From Wolfiporia cocos (Eukaryota > Basidiomycota > Agaricomycetes > Polyporales > Phaeolaceae): 64,000 nt of DNA. Positions 23,145 to 35,124 of this stretch are shown here, piece after piece; within the stretch, counting starts at the first letter, position 1; the number at the start of each line of letters is the position of its first letter. The stretch is from contig JACCLO010000014.1 in NCBI GenBank assembly GCA_029448655.1, positions 1,922,001 to 1,986,000 on the forward strand. The letters are read 5' to 3'. The position numbers were made by a program, and so were the translations under genes. The notes beneath the pieces are model-generated. The model saw only the letters and a list, made by a program, of their open reading frames with translations. It did no database searches and was not told where the DNA came from.

Positions 23145-24163
23145 GCGCGTACCCGCCGCACACAGACAATTTCCCTCGCTTTTCCCGTCTGTCTTGAGTA
23201 GTTTCTCTGTTGGGTGTCGTCGGTGTTCTGAGTCTTGTCGATTGGCTTGTTCGGTGCCGCATCGATTGTCGTTTCGGTTCTGCGTCCCGTGCTCTTCTGG
23301 TCGGCTGGCTGCATCATCATGGACGTAGTCTCGTGCACATGTCTGGATGAAGGAACTCCAGGCGATGGATCTGTCGGGTATCTGGGCTCTGTTCGGCTTG
23401 GGCGGCGAGATCGAGGCAAGACTCCAGCGACAAGTTCGTGAGATAGGGAGAGGACAGGAGAGTAAAGAAAGGTAAGGCGTCATGCATTTCCTTACGTGCA
23501 CTCTATGCACCCCTTCAAGCCAGGTGAGCGCGGCTTTCAGTTCGAATACGCCGCTTTCTAATGTGCCGCGTTTCCCCTCTCTCGGTGCACAAGCAGATCT
23601 AGACACGGCCAGTACAATCTACCGATGGCACACATAATCTACAGGTGGCCCATCCGATCTCCCGATTCCCTCCAGGCGAGTGCCCTCGGCCACGGCGCCG
23701 AATGACAGGTAAGCGGCGCGACCATCTTACCTTTGCAGACGACGCCGCGACGTCAGTTTGTACCGCGCGCGACCCCTGCGGCGGCGGCGACCGCGCTCGC
23801 TCGCCTCTCTTTCGGTGTCCTCACCACCGCAGATGCCCTCCTTCCACCGCTGCAGACGGCTCCCTCTCTCTCCTCAGCGCAGACCAAGTGTCCTCCCTCT
23901 CCCCGCCGCCGCACGAGTCCACGTCCCGCCGCGCGCGCACAGCCACATGCTCACGCGTGCAGCTGCGCGCACGCGGCGAAGCGTGGACCGACCGTGCGTG
24001 CACTTGACCGGTCGCGCGCGCGCCCCTCCCCGCCGTCGATGGTGAGCTGCCGCGCTCACGACGTCGCCGCTCGCGGGAACGCCGTTCTCGGGGTTGGACC
24101 TTGTGTGCGCGCTCGAAGACGACAGGGGCAAGCGAGAGGAGAACGAGAGCGGACGAGGAGGGT

Positions 24164-24238
24164 GAACGAGGAGGATGGTCGAGGGGCGCGGACGAGGAGG
24201 ATGGTCGAGGGGCGCGGACGAAGAGGATGGTCAAGGGG
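24164..24238. repeat. Purine-rich minisatellite, 3 copies (U3)
   Basis: Same three-copy state as in U2. Confidence 0.75.
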
Positions 24239-24985
24239 CGTGGGCACGAGAGGCGCGGACGAGGGGGGTGGGCACGACGAGCACAGCAGGGTGAGTCTAC
24301 GCTGATCTCGTGGGTGCGGCGCGCGAGACGCGTCCGCAGCGGGGCCTCCCCACCCGGCGTGGAACGCGTCATTGGGCAGCGTCGGTGGCCGCGGCGTCTT
24401 CGTTGGTGGCGACGGCGGCGGCATCTTCGGCGGCGGCACCTTCGGCGTCGGCGTCGGCGTCGGAAAGGAGGCAGGCGAGCGTAGCAGCCGTGAGGCCGAC
24501 CTCTGGCCAGAGGACGTCCGTCGACTTGCGCGCCGCCTCGTCCCCTGACCCTCTCGCCGCTCCCGTTGTCCTCCTCGCAGGAGGGCGAAACGTGAGGCTG
24601 AAGCGCGCGCGCGCGTTGTTTGTGGCAAGGGTGATCGATCGAACGACGGCCGTGGGCGGGAGAGTGCAGAGCGGGGGCGGGGCACGAGCGCAGGGACAGC
24701 GCAAAGGGCAGGTGAGGAGCACAGAGGTCGTCAGGTGGAGGGGGTGGAGGGGGTGGAGAGCACAGAGGTCGTGGATGAGGCGGCGGGCGCGGAGAATGCA
24801 ATGGAAGGAGGGATGAGAGAGCGCGAGGGGGGCTTCGACAGAGCCGACGCGCTCGCTCGCCCAAGATCGACCACTTGCCCGGATGTGGGCGAAGACGGTG
24901 TCTGCGCGCACCGCACACCGACGAAAGCGCAACGCCGACAGACCGCCTGCCTGCTCTGGGCAAACAGAAGGTGAGGGCGGCTGCG

Positions 24986-25868
24986 ACGAAGCCCCCTCCG
25001 AAGGGGTAAGCGGTTCAGTTGAAACCGTACGTCCGCCTTGTTGCCAGACCGATGTAGACTGAACTTCTCGTTGACATACAGGTCGAGTTCTTTGAATCCG
25101 ATCGCGTGCACGATCCCCATGTACCAGCTGTCCGAATCATCGTTGGACTTCTTGACCAGTATCTTGTCGCCCACTATGACAGAGGGTTTGCCTTCAGATA
25201 GGCCGGGAACTGACAGTCTGCGCACATCTCCATCGATCACGAGCTATTCCTCCAACGAGATGTCAAGTCACTGACGAGATGTCAAGTCACTGACCGGTAC
25301 TTTGGGTAGACTGCCTTCATCTCAGTGTTATATAAATTGTAGCGGGATAACTCCACGCTGCAATATCACAACCTCAGTCCAAACGTCGAACTCCAGCCTC
25401 AGGGAGTTTTACAGCGCACCTTCGCGCGTCCTCCTCAATATGCAGGAGCACTTGCCAGAACTCGCTATAGTTCCCAACGCTCAGCTCACCAGGCATGAAT
25501 CCCTTCACCCTCGCCTGATGCGCCGGGTTGTTGAGCGCCTCCGCCAATTCTGGAGGGATCGGGTACTCTCCAAGCTTCTTCACCCATTTAGTCTTGCTCC
25601 ACGTCGGCGGGCGCGACGTCGGGATGGCACGCGGCTCGGGCTCGCGCGGCTTCCACGACGGCTTTACGTACGGTGCATGGGGCCGCAAGAAGTCGTAATC
25701 TGCGGCGAAGCCGACCACCGCGGAGATGCTGCAGAGGTGCGGACGAGAGGCGCAGGCACGGCAACATGGTAAGTCCATGACGCTGCGCAGATCCCAGTCA
25801 TCCGGCGCGAGACGCGTCGGCAGCGCTGCGTCCACACGGAACGCATCCTTAGGCGGCGCGGGCGGCAT
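24986..25868 (-). pseudogene. Internal fragment of SDE3/MOV10-like helicase (U3)
   Basis: As the U1 fragment but with more changes: HIEED instead of HLEED, Val for Ala in the SVIVGD block, Lys for Arg in GNKADV, and a 19-bp tandem duplication just upstream of the LVIDGDVRR block. A lost C next to LPLRR changes the frame beyond the truncation point. Confidence 0.75.
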
Positions 25869-25873
25869 GTCCA

Positions 25874-25875
<2 letters not shown>

Positions 25876-25920
<45 letters not shown>

Positions 25921-25922
25921 GT
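25876..25922. repeat. GTC trinucleotide microsatellite (U3)
   Basis: Same length and interruption as in U1 and U2. Confidence 0.9.
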
Positions 25923-28900
25923 CCACCATCCGTGGTCCGTTGTCGTCGTCCGCCGTCCGTTGTCGTCGAGGCAGGTGACCCCGGCGGAGGGTTGGCGAGC
26001 GCGGAGAATGCAGTCGACGGGAGGACGATCCAAGCAGAGCGCAGGGGGGCTATGACAGAGCGACGCCGGGCGCGCAGCACACACCGTCAACTGACGTGCG
26101 CGCTCAAGGCCGAGAACTTGCTCCCGTCCAGACGAAGGGCGCAAAGCGCGAGGGTGCCTAGGACAACACATGTCACCCCCCAGCGAGTGCTCGATGTGCG
26201 TACTCAGCGCCGCACAAGGGGGCCACGACAACGGTGGAGGCAAGCGCCCGTCGAACACATCGTCGACTGACGAGTGCGCGACGCCCCCTACCTGCCTGCC
26301 CCGGGCAAGAGCGCAGAGGACGAGGGCGCGGTTGCGACGAAAGCGACGGCGCACGCGCTCCACGCACATCGTCGACGAGTGCTCGGCGCTGAACGCCGGC
26401 CACTCCCCTGACCACCAAGTCGTCGCCCTCGCCACCCTGCTCGCCGGAACGTGGGCCGCTCTGGGGACGCGGAGAGCACAGAGTGGGTGACGGTGAGTGA
26501 CGGCCAGTGCGCGCGCGTGCCGTTGCGCAGGCGATGTCCACCGGACTGGACGAGCCGGTCGAAGTGCATGCGTGCGTGGCCTGAGTGGGCACGGCAGCTC
26601 AGAGCGAGCACAGGTAGGTCTACGGCGGGTCGTTGCGCGCTCGCAACACGGCGACGACGGCGATGCTAACGAAAGGGAGGCCGAGATTCGGGGAGAAAGC
26701 AGGGAGGATGGCAGAAAGCCAAGAGCACGCAGAGAAGGCGGCGAGCGCATCGAGACGGGGATGCAAAGGTAGATCCAAGGCGGGCCGCTGCGCACACGTA
26801 CCACGGTGGCGGCGCTGTGCACGTTAAGTAAGCGAGAACGGACGGTGAGGCAGGAGCAGGCTACGCACCTCCTGCACCGCGCGCACCACGTCTGGATGGG
26901 ATGTGGTGTGGTATGTCATGCGTCTGTTGCTATGGGCAAGCAGCGTCGCGGTTTGATGGGCGTGCACCCTTGTGGTGAGGACGCCGCGGCGGCGGCGAAT
27001 GGGGTGGTGGAAATGGAGACGAGAATACGGGAGGAGGAGGAGGACGGATCAGGGGCAAGGGATAGGCACGGAGAGGCTGGCAACCAAGGTGAGTCTTCAT
27101 ATCTTCATACATTGGAAAGAGGCGTTTCTTGGGCACGTACCATTGAGCTCAATGTCGACGCAAGGTCTCGTGTCGATGAGACGAGAGCTTGCGACGCATC
27201 GGTCCTGTCCGACGCGAGCGGTCGTGTCAGTTGACGATGCGAGGCCGGCGTTGTACGACATGTGCGCCGCACCACTCTCCCCCATCGGCATTCGACGACG
27301 GGCGTGGTGTCGAGCGCAACGTGTCGCTGCAGCAGTGTCGCGTTGTGGCGGCCAGGGAAGATGGGGGCTGGGAGCTGGGAGCTGGAAATTGGAAGGTGGA
27401 AAGTGGAAGGTGGAAAGTGGAGGTGCAGACCATGGTGAGTGTATACCATGGTGAACTGCATGCTGTGTCAGCTGATGACAGAAAATCGGATAGTGATCAG
27501 GGCAGCCGTTCTGCAGCTGAAAGTCATCAAGACGTAAACCGACACACCTCCACGGAGCATACCGATCGATGGTGGTATGCTCCATGGCTGCCTAGAGCTG
27601 TTGTCCCTCGTGCAGCGTGCCAGCTTGCCGAAACTTTGATAGGTGACCGAGAGTTACAATGTCTGTCCTTCCCTCGGGCAACGAACATGGTGAGTGATCT
27701 TCATTCTCACCTTTGACTCGCTCTGATCCATTTGTTCAAGATTTCAACGTCGACGTGCCCGAGAGGCGACACGACGATTGAGGCCTCCAGGTGATGCTGG
27801 CATCGATAAGGACGGCAGGAGAACGGGGATCGCCTAGGTCCTCGCGTATGTATCTTCCACGTCGCGCTATGCAGCGGCTACGATGCGTGATTGAATATGC
27901 ATTCTTCGTCTTCGTCTGATCGGTGTGTTGGCCGTGTGAATGACCGTGGCAGACTCGGCAAGGGCGCTGCCAGAGCACATGCAGCCCGTGTATTTACAGA
28001 AGAGTATCGTACATTCAACGAGACGTGCGGGCGGCGGCGGCGGTGGCGGCGGCGACGACCACAACCACGACGCAGCATACCTATGCTCCGCTCTGCCGCC
28101 CATCACATCCCGGGGTCCCCAAGGACGATCGCGAAGGGCACTTGTGGGTGCCCATCAGACGACGGGCCAGCGGTCTGGCTAAATCTGACGATAAGGAGGA
28201 TCGCGTGATCCATCTGGTGACCCTCCCAGTTGGTAGCGAGTGGTAGGCGAGCCGATGGGCCATCGATTTGGGGCACCGGCGGAGACGGCGACGAAGCGGG
28301 TGAGCCGCGAGCGGTGGGATCATGAGGTAATGGAACGGCAGGGAGGGCCAGGCTCGCAACACGAGGCTCGCGAACGTCCAGCGTCAAGGGCTGAAGGTGC
28401 CCGCCGCTCGCCCTGCGCTGCGTTGCACTCGCCGGGGCGATTTCCACGCCAATATCGATGCGGGCGCCTTCGCCCTTCCTCCTCGAGTGTCTCGGTGCAC
28501 CTGCACATCGATTTCCGCACAGCGTTGTGGGCTTGAGGTGAGTGGTTCTCCTCTGTCGTCTGAGCTCACTGCCATCACTAGAAAGCCCCGCGATGGGCAC
28601 GAGTTCGAGCACAGATGGGTACAAGCGCCCTCTTAGCCGATGTCGTAATTTCATCTGCTCACGCGACGACTATTCTTGCATTCTCAGGCCGGTGGTCGGA
28701 GATGCCGTCACCGTCTCTGCACGCGAGGCTTCTTCGTTTCAAGGAGGTTCGGATTGCATCGGCGGTCGGGGCTCTACCAGCAAGTGCGCACGGACCCGGT
28801 CAGCGCGTATAAGAGGGCGGGCGAGGCGGACGGTGTGCTCAGCAGGTTTGCTCTGGGCCCTCTTGTCTCCGCCACCCTTCTGCTTTTACCATGTGTCGAC

Positions 28901-30198
28901 TCGATTCCGGTCTCCGCTGCCACTCTCTGGGCGTAACCTCGCTACGCGGTGAGTTGTCCTCTGTCGGCCCTGTACTGCATGGTGCTTACCACTCGCCCTG
29001 CAGCACATCGCGTCGTGCCGCATGCCGCTGACTGCACAGTCTCCGCCCCGTGTGGGTGAGGGATGGGCCTGCGCCGGCCTTATCGCCCTCTCCACATTGT
29101 ATCGTAGTAGGTGAGCCATTTACGTCCGTTCGATGCTTACCGCGTCCGTTTGCGCACTATGGCGGGCTGCGCGTGCATCGTTCCCATTGGTCGGTGAGTT
29201 GCCTGTATCCCCCGTTCTGGATTGGTTGTGCTCATGCTGTGTGCCCAGTGACTCTTTGGAGAGCTCGGCTCCTGCTGAGCCGCCAATCGCGTATGTGCAC
29301 GTCCTCTCGCCTTACCGTTGTGACCGCACATTCACCTTGCTCGTCAGATTCTCTTGTCACCATGGACGATGGGTGTCGCCCGACGCGACTTGAATGCCAT
29401 TGCCCGCATCCGCTCGTCACCTGTAGGCTATCTCTGTCCTTTCATCTCACGCTCGCGCTCATTCAAGACCGTCGATTCTGGCCAGGATCGTTCGCTGCGC
29501 GTGCTGTGAACCGTGCGCTGTCGTTCGGCCCTTCGCGAGTTGGACGTCATACGTCGTCGAATACATGTATTGATTGTGTGCGATAACACCTGTGGTATAT
29601 GGCACGTAGTGTGTGTATCGTAAACCGCACCGACAGGCCCTTGTAAGGCACCGTGGCACGACGCGCGGCCGTCGTGTCGAGCCGTCCTGCCGCCCGGACC
29701 GAACGTGACGGGTGAGGCTGTGGCGGACGTCAACGTGCACAGTGACGCCTGTGTATCGTCGCCCAAGGCATCGCATGCCGCCCGACGCGCAACGTGCCTT
29801 CGCCGACGTGCCAGGGACAACTTGAGGGAGTACGCACCTGGGCAGGCGTCCCTGTTAACGAGCCCCACGACGTGGCTGTGGGCGGTGCGTGCGGCCACGG
29901 CTGGGCTATGTGTGAATCGCGCCAGCGCCAGCGCACAGGGCGACCGCAGCAGTCTACGGTGCGCGCGCAGGAACATGTTTGCCGTCGTGCATCCCTCCTG
30001 TCAACCGCTCTGCGCCGCTGACCAGGCTGCGCCCAACAGCCACGGCGCGCGTACGACAACGGTGCACACACGATGTGGTGTGCCCGTTGCGGCCTACGGC
30101 GCGAACGGACGGGTGCCGTGCCGAGAAGACTCGACGCTGAAGCACCCATCTCGTCCAAGCCCTGCGCGCCCAGCGACCAGGCTCGAATGTGCGCGCGA

Positions 30199-30972
30199 TC
30201 ACCGCGACGGCACTCCTCCTCCGCCGCGCGTGCTCACCCGATGCAGTGAGAGGGCATGTGAGGCAAACGCACCTGGGCTGTCATGCCACCCACCTCGCCC
30301 TGCACAGCCATCGCGAGCGGCGTAACGGACGAACGGGCACCCTTCCGAAGCTCTCGGCCGTTCACGCCGCATCCGATGCGTTCGGTGGCGACAAGGCTCG
30401 GCGAGCACGGGAACTGCTCCGTCGAGGCCTGCGCGCGCCGTGGCGCCCGCGCGAACTGCGACGCGGGAGGGCAGTCGACACCGGCGCGTGGATCGACGAG
30501 CCGTCCGTCTCCGTGCTCGCGCTGTCCGTGAGCGAGCGCTCCTCCGAGTCCTTGTCATAGCAGGACGCCCCCTCGACAGAGACGGGCGTCGACGCAGAAA
30601 AGTCCGACGTGCGCATCCGCCACGGCGGGAGCGTGCGCATCGGGTCCAGCACCGCGCCGCCCCTCCTGCACGAGGCACGCCATGTGTTCCTCCTCCGTCC
30701 GCCGGATCATCCTGCGCGCCGTAGGGCGAGGGCGACGGGTTGTCGAGCTTGTTCAGCCTGGAGATCAGGGACGACAGGAGCGAGCGCTGTTTCTTGTGCT
30801 TCGCTGGCTTGGCCGACATGGGCTGCGGGAGGGCCAGAGGGGAGGGCTTTGGACACGCCGCTGTGCGCTCCTTGTTCAGCGTGATGTTCGACTCGTTCGG
30901 GTCTTCCAGCACGTCCGTTGCCTTCGTTGGTGCGCGATGACGGGCGTGAACGGAGGAATGCTCGTACCGCAT
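30199..30972 (-). pseudogene. Chimeric ORF, frameshifted copy (U3/U4 junction)
   Basis: Same 5' end as the other junction ORFs, but one C is missing in a C-run near 30660, so the reading frame leaves the SDLSAP/DEDSEER block and continues in an Arg-rich chance frame. One 24-bp unit remains at 30611-30634. The frameshift argues against function at protein level. Confidence 0.5.
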
Positions 30973-32031
30973 TTCGATGTCTTTGTACTGTCAGACCGCA
31001 CTCGCAGAGTGGCATCCTGCGGGTCAGCTCAAGTTGGCGGGGCTCGACAGAGGGGTTCGGAGAGAAGTGGCGGGTCTGGCAGCGGACGGATTCCACGTTG
31101 CCTTGGCGGCTATGGCAAGCTGCGCCCGCTCAAGGAGCTCTCCTTCCAACTTTAATCTACGGAGTGAGTTGCCTGTATTAGATGGACGAGCGGGTCTTCG
31201 AGACCGCGAAGTAGTGATCCTCATGCCAAAGCCTCAGCTCCCCTCATTTCGTCCATGGGTTCGCCTGAGATTTTCCGCAAACGCACTGCATGCATGTCGC
31301 TTCCACGCTGCCTGTTCGGCGCTATTCATCATCAGAAGCGCACAATGTGAGCGCGCACTGGACATAGGGTTCAGCGGCCTGATGGTGTATGGGGACACAT
31401 GTTTGTGTCGAATCGCATTACCGTACGAGGCAACGCAGCTGCGATGCAGTGCAGATGTGGCGCGACCCCGGGGGCGCACGAGCACATGCCAACGCGATGT
31501 CACTTGCGGGCGCGATATACGCGTTCGCATCAGCAAGATCGGTCCGCAGAGCATACCAGGATCCGGTTGCTGGCGCGGTGAGCCGATGGATATGTAAATC
31601 CTGCGTCGCACGAAGAGACGGACGCTAAGCGCTACCGGAGGAAGGGTCGCGCCAAATACGATGCAAGCAAATATGTGAAGGCAGCTGAGTGTATTGAATG
31701 CGCCTCCCAGCTAGTACTTGCTAAGTTGGCGCACAGCTCGTTCGTGTAATTCCCTTTCACATCGGCGGCGGGCACCAGGGGCCTGTTTTCAGGAACCACG
31801 CGGGCAGCGGCTCCACGACAACCAGGCACCACTTGGCATCAATCCAGAATCCTCGAGCCGGGCGATAGATCCGGGCGCGTGCCGCCCACTTATGTCCTCG
31901 CCGCCTTTCTTGCTCGCTCCTTGTTCTCTACCACGTCGTCCCCCTCGTTCGTGCCCGTATACCACCGCGTCGCTCGCCGTCAGCAGCGTACCCATCCGCT
32001 CTCTAAGCACCACCCTCGTTTGTCCAGCACA

Positions 32032-32998
32032 ATGTTCGCCCGTACCGCTCTGACCTTCCTTGCCGCGACCGCACTGGTTCCGTCTGCTCTTGCGACCGTC
32101 TACGTGCGTATCGCGGTCATCGCATCGGCTTCCAGTAGACGTTTACCTTTGGTTTTGCAGGTCACGTCCCCCGTTGAGGGCGATGTCTGGACTGCCGGCC
32201 AGAGCCAGACCGTCAGCTGGCAAGATGACGGGGCTGAGCCCACCCTGGCGAGCTTCGGGAAGGCAAAGATCGCGATCTACGTAGGAACCAAGACCCAGCA
32301 GGTACTGCACAGCGGAACCAGATTGAAATCGAAATAACACTCTGCTCCGCAGACCTCTGTGCAGGATATCGCAACCAACGTCGAGGTCGCGTCCACCTCC
32401 TCGATAAGCTTCACGCCCAGCGCCGCGGCCGGCCCTGACGGCGACTACTAGTAAGCGCTACGCCCACCCCTGCCGCCCGCCCACTCTGACGTCCCGGCGC
32501 CAGTTTCATCCGCTTCGACTCGCTCACTCTCACGAACGTGAACAACACCGGGTTCCCCGCGCAGGCCTTTTCCGCGCACTTCAAGTAAGTCCCCCGCCGC
32601 GGCGCCGGCCATACGTCTGCTCACGCGCCGCCCGCAGCCTGACCGGCATGACCGGCGAGTTCAGCGCCGCCGTCGCGGACGAGATCGCCGGAATCTCCAC
32701 GACCGCGTCCACCTCCAGCACCGCGGCAAGCACGTCCGCGTCCTCGACGAGCCCCGGGTCGTCCGGCTCGCAGACCTCGACCCAGACGGGGCCCTCGTCC
32801 TCGCAGAGCTCCTCGTCCTCGCAGAGCTCCTCGTCCTCGCAGAGCTCCTCGTCCTCGCAGAGCTCCTCGTCCTCGTCGGGCTCGTCCTCGACCACCGCCG
32901 CGGCCGGCGCGGTGAACGGCGCGGCAGGCCTCAAGGTCGGCGGACTCTCGAGCCTCGCGATGGCCGGTGTTGCGCTCGTCGCTGGGATGATGCTCTAA
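32032..32998 (+). CDS. Kre9/Knh1-domain GPI-anchored Ser-rich wall protein, copy 4
   Basis: Exons 32032-32103, 32161-32301, 32353-32450, 32504-32584, 32638-32998; 250 aa, complete. It has four stalk repeats and Glu at residue 82 like copy 1, while exons 1-2 and intron 1 match copies 2 and 3 and the 3' flank matches copy 3, so the gene is a mosaic. It lies at the right border of the array; about 200 bp of unit sequence follow its stop codon. Confidence 0.9.
32795..32866 (+). repeat. 18-bp coding minisatellite, 4 copies (U4)
   Basis: Four copies, as in U1 and U2. Confidence 0.95.
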
Positions 32999-33199
32999 GC
33001 GCGTACCCGCCGCACACAGACAATTTCCCTCGCTTTTCCCGTCTGTCTTGAGTAGTTTCTCTGTTGGGTGTCGTCGGTGTTCTGAGTCTTGTCGATTGGC
33101 TTGTTCGGTGCCGCATCGATTGTCGTTTCGGTTCTGCGTCCCGTGCTCTTCTGGTCGGCTGGCTGCATCATCATGGACGTAGTCTCGTGCACATGTCTG

Positions 33200-33623
33200 T
33201 ACCATCCGCACGTACCACTAATCGCTCGAGCATACGCATCACTAGGCAGTGTCGATACCATCACGTCTGGCTCATGTACAGTCACGATGTACGCATTGAT
33301 AATTTAGGATATTGGTTGGCTTATCAGTCCCTCTTGCATGCGTTGGCGCGGGTCACTCGCAAGGCCCTCTAAATCGCCGACTTCAGCTCTGTGCAAAATC
33401 ACAGCTCCTCGCACTTGAATATTTGAATAACGAAGCGCCTGGTCGCCTCCTTGTGGCGGAGCGCATTCTACAGCACCTTCCTTTTCGAGAGGGCACACTT
33501 ACATACCCGAAAAGGGAACAAGTGCAGCGCCACTTAGTTAAGCGCCCTGGCAGAAGTCATACCCAGCCTCAACACCATTCTCAATTCCTCTAGAGCCCAT
33601 CACTCACAGAGTGGTCGCTGAAC
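33200..33623. other. Intergenic, array border to SYF2
   Basis: First single-copy sequence after the array. GC content falls visibly; no coding signal. It should contain the SYF2 promoter; I see no clear TATA box. Confidence 0.6.
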
Positions 33624-34857
33624 ATGTCGGACTCTCCTTCTGGCTCAGGCGGTAGTACCATACAGAAGATTTCGGATGCTGCTGAGGAGTTCGTTGAGAA
33701 TATGACTGGCACGGCAGACGTTGAAGCGGAGGAGCAGACTGAAGAGCAGGCAGAGGCGGGTCGCAAGATGACGATGGAGGAGCGTAAAGCAAAGATGGAG
33801 AAATTACGGAACAAACTGGTGCGCGACACTGTACCCATACTCACAACCGCGGACACTCACCGCGAGGGCCGCTCACACAGCACGAGTCTCACCTTGCCAA
33901 CCGAAAATCCGTCGTCGAGGAGAGCGCAAAGGCGAAGACCACCGTCCGAGAAGCGGCTCGGCTGGAGCGGCAGCGCAAACTCGCTGAGACGCTGCGCCTC
34001 AAGGCCGACGCGGAAGAGCGCGGTGAGGACGTCGAGCGGCGGAAGAACTGGGAGTGGACGATTGAGGAGAATGACGAGTGGGAGAAGAAGAAGGCGCGGA
34101 AGGCGCGGCGGGCGGAATTTGAGTTTCACAGTATGTCTCGGTCTCGCTGAGGATGCCGGCTTGTGCTCAGCGCTACAGGCGGACGGGATCTGACGACGTG
34201 CTTGTAGATGATGCGGATGCTGCGAGGAGGCGATACAAGAAGGATTTGGACCACATCAAGCCTGATCTCGTCGCTTACAACAAACAGAAGGAGTTAGCGA
34301 TGGGACTAGCACCAGGAACGCTGGTGAAGCCCGGAGCCAGCTCGTCTGCTCTCAATGTGTTTGACCCCAAAGCGGGATCATCGATGCAGGTGCGTGTATG
34401 ATCTGTAAGTCCATTCCATTGACACTCCTGACAATACTGGTGCTTCGCCTTCAGATTGCGCCTATAAGTGAGCAGCAACGTTTAGCGGCAGAACACCTGT
34501 ACCGTGACGCGAACAGTCTGTTGTATGCGGACAACAAACCAAGTGAGGAGGCAATCGACCGCGTTGTCGGCAAGATCAACCGAGAGTATGTCGTGCGTTT
34601 ATACCGTCTTCCAGCTGCTCATTGACTGTCCCAATCAGCATCGACAAGAAGAGCAAATTCTCGCGAAAGCGGCACAACGAGGAGGAGGGCGACATCACGT
34701 ACATCAACGAGCGCAATCGTGTGTTCAACAAGAAGGTGCGCTTTATGTTCGCTGACCCCCATAGATGTTTCTCACCAAATGCGGACAGATTGCACGCTAC
34801 TACGACAAGTATACCACAGAAATCCGCGCAAGTTTCGAGCGTGGTACGGCATTGTAA
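33624..34857 (+). CDS. SYF2: Pre-mRNA-splicing factor SYF2
   Basis: Six exons: 33624-33818, 33881-34130, 34208-34389, 34455-34585, 34639-34735, 34789-34857 (307 aa). The SYF2 family signature is clear: MTMEERKAKMEKLRNK, NWEWTIEENDEWEKKK, YKKDLDHIKPDLVAYNKQKE, then EGDITYINERNRVFNKK, ending IARYYDKYTTEIRASFERG. The N-terminal 50 residues are acidic and Ser/Gly-rich. SYF2 belongs to the Prp19/NTC-associated complex and acts in the nucleus in spliceosome activation and cell-cycle progression. Convergent with UPF3, 267 bp between stop codons. Confidence 0.95.
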
Positions 34858-35124
34858 TACTTCACTATTATTGTATTTGCTCTGTAATATACTCGAACGG
34901 ACGCTACATAATGCATACATCGTTGTATTCCCGGAGTCAAGATTGTCCACTGTAAATTTGGTAGGCAATTATCACGCCAGACCACTAGAGGGCAAATGAC
35001 ATCGTGCATCGGCAGAGGCCCGCATGCATCACGAAACATCACAACAGGCTTCATAACACGAGTAAGAACGTAGCTCATCATTCGAAGAAAGAACATACCA
35101 CAAAGTCCCAATCAACTGACCCAA

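Larger units (their letters stand above)
21128..30945. repeat. Tandem segmental repeat, copy U3
   Basis: Third copy, 9818 bp. Copy-specific changes include two 18-bp stalk units instead of four, an added GGTGGAGGG stretch near 24730-24765, a 19-bp tandem duplication at 25258-25295 (repeated GAGATGTCAAGTCACTGAC), and one 24-bp unit with a 1-bp deletion in the junction ORF. Confidence 0.95.
30946..33199. repeat. Tandem segmental repeat, partial copy U4
   Basis: Only the first 2254 bp of the unit. It matches U2/U3 through the promoter and the wall-protein gene and about 200 bp of the 3' flank, then breaks at ACATGTCTG (33199), after which single-copy DNA begins. Confidence 0.92.

Noticed and set aside
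23821..24963. 380-codon minus-strand ORF in U3
   Set aside because: Arg/Pro/Ser-rich chance frame in GC-rich DNA; in U1 and U2 the same stretch is interrupted by stops, and no family motif is present.
1..33199. CRISPR or bacterial-type repeat array
   Set aside because: The repeats are multi-kilobase segmental duplications and coding minisatellites in a eukaryotic genome, with no spacer structure.
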